A stretch of 6,154 bases of DNA from an uncultured Lachnoclostridium sp. (GTDB taxonomy: Bacteria > Bacillota > Clostridia > Lachnospirales > Lachnospiraceae). Positions 3,953-6,154 of the stretch are shown piece after piece; positions within the stretch are counted from its first letter, which is position 1; every line of letters begins with the position of its first letter. Under the pieces are notes generated by a model. It was not told where the DNA came from. It saw only the letters and a list, made by a program, of their open reading frames with translations, and made no database searches. A program made the translations under genes and the position numbers. The stretch covers positions 1 through 6,154 of the forward strand of contig CATZVV010000119.1 of assembly GCA_958425285.1 (NCBI GenBank), written 5' to 3'.

Positions 3953-5383
3953 ATGGCAAAAAAGAAATTTTATGCCGTTCGCAAAGGAATAACAATAGGA
4001 GTATTTGAAAGCTGGTCAGAATGTCAGGCCGCAACGGCTGGATATAGCAATGCAGAATTTAAAAGCTTTTCTACTTTAGAAGAAGCAGAGAGCTATATTA
4101 AAAATGAATCTCCAGTTGTTAATAATGCTAATGCTGAGAGTTTTGAGCTAAATACAACAAAAGTTATTGCATATGTAGATGGAAGCTATGATGATAAGTT
4201 GAAAAAATATGCATTTGGTTGTGTAATTTTGACTCCATCTGGGGAAACTATAAAAGAACATGGAAATGGAGAAAATCCAGCATCTTTAGCAATACGGAAT
4301 GTTGCCGGTGAAATGTTGGGTGCAATGTTCGCCGTTAAATGGGCTATAACAAATGGATATTCTGAAATAGAACTGCGATATGACTATGAGGGGATTGAAA
4401 AATGGGTAACTGGTGACTGGAAAGCCAAAAATGAATTGGCACAGAAATATGCCACATCAATGAATGAGTGGAAACAAACCATACAAATTTCTTTCCTCAA
4501 AGTAACTGCCCATTCCAACAATAAGTATAATGATATAGCAGACGAGTTAGCCAAGACGGCTCTTACAGAGGGAAGAGGGATTCCTAAAATAAAAAAAGGT
4601 GATTATTGGTTTACTGCCGAGGGAATCAATCGCAACGATCTGATATCTGTTATGGAGCTTGTTAAAGAAGAGTATGGGCCTGATATTTCAGAGAATCAGC
4701 ATCCAATTGCACATGGTATTTCCTACAGCCTAAATCTGGGTAAAAAGGATAAGATTACAATTAACCACTATGATACCAATAAATTAATGGTTCAAGGGAA
4801 ACCACGGATGCTGTTTTCGTGTATCATCACCTATATAACAGAATTGGTTGATATAGATGAAATCCCTAAAATTTTCAATCAAACCTTTAACTTGAATATA
4901 GATAAAAGCAATATCCAAAATGAGTTTCAGTATTATTTGCCAAACTCTTATAATAAGTTTAATGAAAAAATGACAAGGGTATTGCACCAGGCAGTCTATA
5001 ATCTGAATATAAATGGAGATATGTTTGATGGAACCTTTTTGGCACAGCCTGCATTACGAGTATTAGAGGGCCATTTGAAAAAAATAGTTATTGACCGCCA
5101 AATTGCGCCAGATAATAATTACATAAAATACAACGGCTTTGATTTTTTTGAATCGAACGGTTCAAAATATCAGCTAAAATCGGAGAGTGTTGGGAAAGCA
5201 TCCCCAGCAGAGATTAGTTATCTGGGGCGTTGCTATACATTTTATCATAACAACAGACATATATTGGAGCATTGGGATGACCCAACGGCTCCGCTGGATA
5301 CCACAAAGACACTAGATTGTGCACAGGCACGCGATTTAATTAAAAGAACTTTTGAAGTTATTGACGATTTTTACACTATTTAA
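3953..5383 (+). CDS. rnlA: RNase H1-RnlA fusion toxin (HBD + RNase H + RnlA HEPN ribonuclease)
   Basis: This 476-residue protein joins parts that are separate in E. coli. Residues 1-50 (FYAVRKG, VFESWSECQ, FKSFSTLEEAESYI) are the RNase H1 hybrid-binding, viroplasmin-type domain. Residues 69-205 are a type 1 RNase H domain with the catalytic set D76 (AYVDGS), E120 (VAGEM), D144 (LRYDYEG), H187 (VTAHSN) and D197 (IADELA). From about 215 it follows E. coli RnlA: the middle domain with KLMVQGKPRML (277-287; KLQIQGRPLSC in RnlA), then the C-terminal HEPN domain with R369/E372 (ALRVLEG) and R435/H440 (RHILEH, an R-x4-H motif). These match the E. coli active-site residues I recall as R255, E258, R318 and H323. 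E. coli RnlA is 357 residues; its own N-terminal domain is missing here and the RNase H part takes its place. RnlA cleaves mRNA when freed from RnlB, for example after phage shuts off host expression. E. coli RNase HI is reported to stimulate RnlA, which makes the fusion functionally sensible. rnlB follows after 40 nt. Confidence 0.9.
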   Translation: MAKKKFYAVRKGITIGVFESWSECQAATAGYSNAEFKSFSTLEEAESYIKNESPVVNNANAESFELNTTKVIAYVDGSYDDKLKKYAFGCVILTPSGETIKEHGNGENPASLAIRNVAGEMLGAMFAVKWAITNGYSEIELRYDYEGIEKWVTGDWKAKNELAQKYATSMNEWKQTIQISFLKVTAHSNNKYNDIADELAKTALTEGRGIPKIKKGDYWFTAEGINRNDLISVMELVKEEYGPDISENQHPIAHGISYSLNLGKKDKITINHYDTNKLMVQGKPRMLFSCIITYITELVDIDEIPKIFNQTFNLNIDKSNIQNEFQYYLPNSYNKFNEKMTRVLHQAVYNLNINGDMFDGTFLAQPALRVLEGHLKKIVIDRQIAPDNNYIKYNGFDFFESNGSKYQLKSESVGKASPAEISYLGRCYTFYHNNRHILEHWDDPTAPLDTTKTLDCAQARDLIKRTFEVIDDFYTI

Positions 5384-5402
5384 TTGTCCGTATTTATAAA
5401 AC

Positions 5403-5414
5403 GGAGGAAGGAGG
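5403..5414 (+). promoter_or_regulatory. Double Shine-Dalgarno before the antitoxin gene
   Basis: Two overlapping-type sites, GGAGG at 5403-5407 and AGGAGG at 5409-5414, precede the ATG at 5424. The second has a spacing of 9 nt. This should give strong independent translation of the antitoxin, useful when it is the downstream gene. Confidence 0.6.
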
Positions 5415-5423
5415 TTCACTGGC

Positions 5424-5786
5424 ATGAAGGATTATAATATCATTTGGTTAGAGCAACAAAATACTTTGTTAATTTTAATTTGTACTTGCGAATCTCCATT
5501 CACCTATTTATCGGAGATTAAGTATGAGTTAGATAAAATAGGCTTTTCTGGAACAATTATTTTCGACGAGCTTTTACACAGTGGAAATAACGAGGAACGG
5601 TTTATAAGTTGTACGTTTGAAGATGGCAACTTCCAAAGTGACTCTTTCAAGTTTACTCTGGTACCAAAACAGGCGGCTTTGCGAGAATATATGAGCCTTT
5701 ACTTAAAAAACGATAGTGAATATCTTCATTCATCGGGGTTGACATCCTCTCAAATCAAATTGATTGAGAAAGAATGTGTTATCTAA
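5424..5786 (+). CDS. rnlB: RnlB antitoxin
   Basis: The 120-residue product matches the RnlB family in length (E. coli RnlB is 123 residues) and in its pattern of blocks: ESPFTYLSEIKYEL (23-36), GTIIFDELLHSGNNEERF (43-60) and SEYLHSSGLT (98-107). E. coli RnlB has ENPLSSVNEI, GEILFDLL followed by NG and RF, and PEYLEASVL at equivalent places. RnlB binds RnlA and blocks its HEPN active site. It is labile, so loss of host gene expression frees the toxin; in phage T4 the Dmd protein substitutes for it. No DNA-binding motif is seen, so it is unlikely to be the operon's own repressor through a classical helix-turn-helix. It lies 40 nt after the toxin gene, in the toxin-first order usual for rnlAB, and shares the upstream promoter and downstream terminator. 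The start is set by the strong AGGAGG site 9 nt upstream. Confidence 0.88.
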   Translation: MKDYNIIWLEQQNTLLILICTCESPFTYLSEIKYELDKIGFSGTIIFDELLHSGNNEERFISCTFEDGNFQSDSFKFTLVPKQAALREYMSLYLKNDSEYLHSSGLTSSQIKLIEKECVI

Positions 5787-5833
5787 AAGAGGATTTTTAA
5801 TCCGATAATAGAATCCGAGATTGAAAGCTATTA

Positions 5834-5846
5834 TGTCCATTGGACA
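5834..5846. other. 13-bp odd palindrome before the terminator
   Basis: TGTCCA-T-TGGACA is a perfect inverted repeat just ahead of the terminator stem. It is too tight (one-base centre) to form a hairpin as drawn, so it could be a protein-binding site for the leftward gene or chance. Confidence 0.25.
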
Positions 5847-5849
5847 AAT

Positions 5850-5891
5850 GGGTCCCCCTTAGAGTGCTGGCTTTAAGGGGGATCCGTTTTT
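5850..5891 (+). terminator. Strong intrinsic terminator of the rnlAB operon
   Basis: Bases 5850-5864 pair with 5871-5885 in a 15-bp stem (core CCCCCTTA with TAAGGGGG, two G-T wobbles, 6-nt loop), followed by G and TTTTT at 5887-5891. It lies 63 nt after rnlB, between two convergent genes. The stem alone could also help end the leftward gene, though the minus-strand T run is short. Confidence 0.88.
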
Positions 5892-5894
5892 ACT

Positions 5895-6154
5895 CTATGA
5901 CTGCTGTAAAACCGCCAGAATCCCCATACTGTCCTTTGACGTATATCCCCACAAAATAGAGCTGAGTGCGTCAATCGCCTCCCGGCGTCTGCGGTAATAT
6001 GTGCGAAAGCTGATGTCACGGATATGGGGGCGCAGTTTTTCAATGATTTCCTCCACATTCCGAAGCTGCTGTGGGGAGAGATAGGTATAATACAGCAACC
6101 AGTAGTAAGCCTCCCCGTTTTTATGCTTATTCCTCAGTAATTCGATTGCCGAGT
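5895..6154 (-). CDS. Small helix-turn-helix-like protein, C-terminal part (5' end outside window)
   Basis: On the minus strand a frame is open from the window edge to the TAG at 5895-5897, giving about 86 C-terminal residues; the TTG at 6098 is only an internal codon. The visible part runs SAIELLRNKHKNGEAYYWLL, then YLSPQQLRNVEEIIEKL and RDISFRTYYRRRREAIDAL, ending ILWGYTSKDSMGILAVLQQS. The layout is a helical bundle with an Arg-rich helix after a short turn (ISFRTYYRRRREAI), as in the DNA-contacting part of sigma-like or ArpU/RinA-like proteins. I recall similar short proteins next to phage and conjugative-element genes in Lachnospiraceae and their relatives, usually annotated as hypothetical. 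It converges on rnlAB and shares the terminator region. It is richer in G+C than rnlAB, which suggests a different origin. The function is inferred, not shown. Confidence 0.55.
   Translation of the reverse strand, partial: SAIELLRNKHKNGEAYYWLLYYTYLSPQQLRNVEEIIEKLRPHIRDISFRTYYRRRREAIDALSSILWGYTSKDSMGILAVLQQS

Noticed and set aside
5873..6058. A second minus-strand frame (61 residues) overlapping the partial regulator
   Set aside because: It overlaps the better frame that is open to the window edge and shows helix-turn-helix-like features. This one has a Cys/His/Arg-rich composition typical of an out-of-frame reading.

Overview
The window looks like an accessory stretch, probably a defense island or integrated element, from a low-G+C Gram-positive bacterium. 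A gut clostridium of the Lachnospiraceae type would fit. This rests on AT-rich coding sequence, strong AGGAGG-type ribosome binding sites, an ISLre2-family insertion sequence and a sigma-A-type promoter; it is inference and no marker gene is present. Almost everything reads on the + strand.

Left module (1-2070). The window opens inside the C-terminal half of an ABC-like AAA ATPase of the kind found in abortive-infection and other defense loci. Next come an intergenic region with two perfect hairpins and a short palindrome, an unrecognised 313-residue protein with several conserved-looking blocks, and a small basic protein made of two copies of a ~24-residue repeat. The small protein has no ATG. 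It lies in the same frame as the 313-residue gene, behind a single TAG. A 10-bp hairpin with a short T run closes this module.

Middle (2099-3807). A complete ISLre2-family insertion sequence of about 1.69 kb sits between an exact 10-bp direct repeat (TCCCATTCTT) and has imperfect ~24-bp terminal inverted repeats. Its left end carries about 57 bp that the right end lacks. That extra DNA holds a minus-strand terminator hairpin and one arm of a 10-bp inverted repeat whose other arm covers the transposase start codon.

Right module (3901-5891). This is the most interesting part. A near-consensus promoter (TTGACT-17-TATAAT) with a perfect 12-bp palindrome filling most of its spacer drives a two-gene unit that ends at a strong intrinsic terminator. 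The second gene is recognisably RnlB, the antitoxin of the RnlAB (RNase LS) anti-phage toxin-antitoxin system. The first is a fusion: an RNase H1 hybrid-binding (viroplasmin) domain, a type 1 RNase H domain with intact catalytic residues, and then the C-terminal two thirds of RnlA, including its HEPN ribonuclease domain. In E. coli, RNase HI is a separate host protein reported to stimulate RnlA and to help RnlB inhibit it. Here that partner is built into the toxin and takes the place of RnlA's own N-terminal domain.

Right edge (5895-6154). On the minus strand is the C-terminal part of a small helix-turn-helix-like protein resembling phage- or ICE-associated regulators. It converges on the rnlAB terminator.
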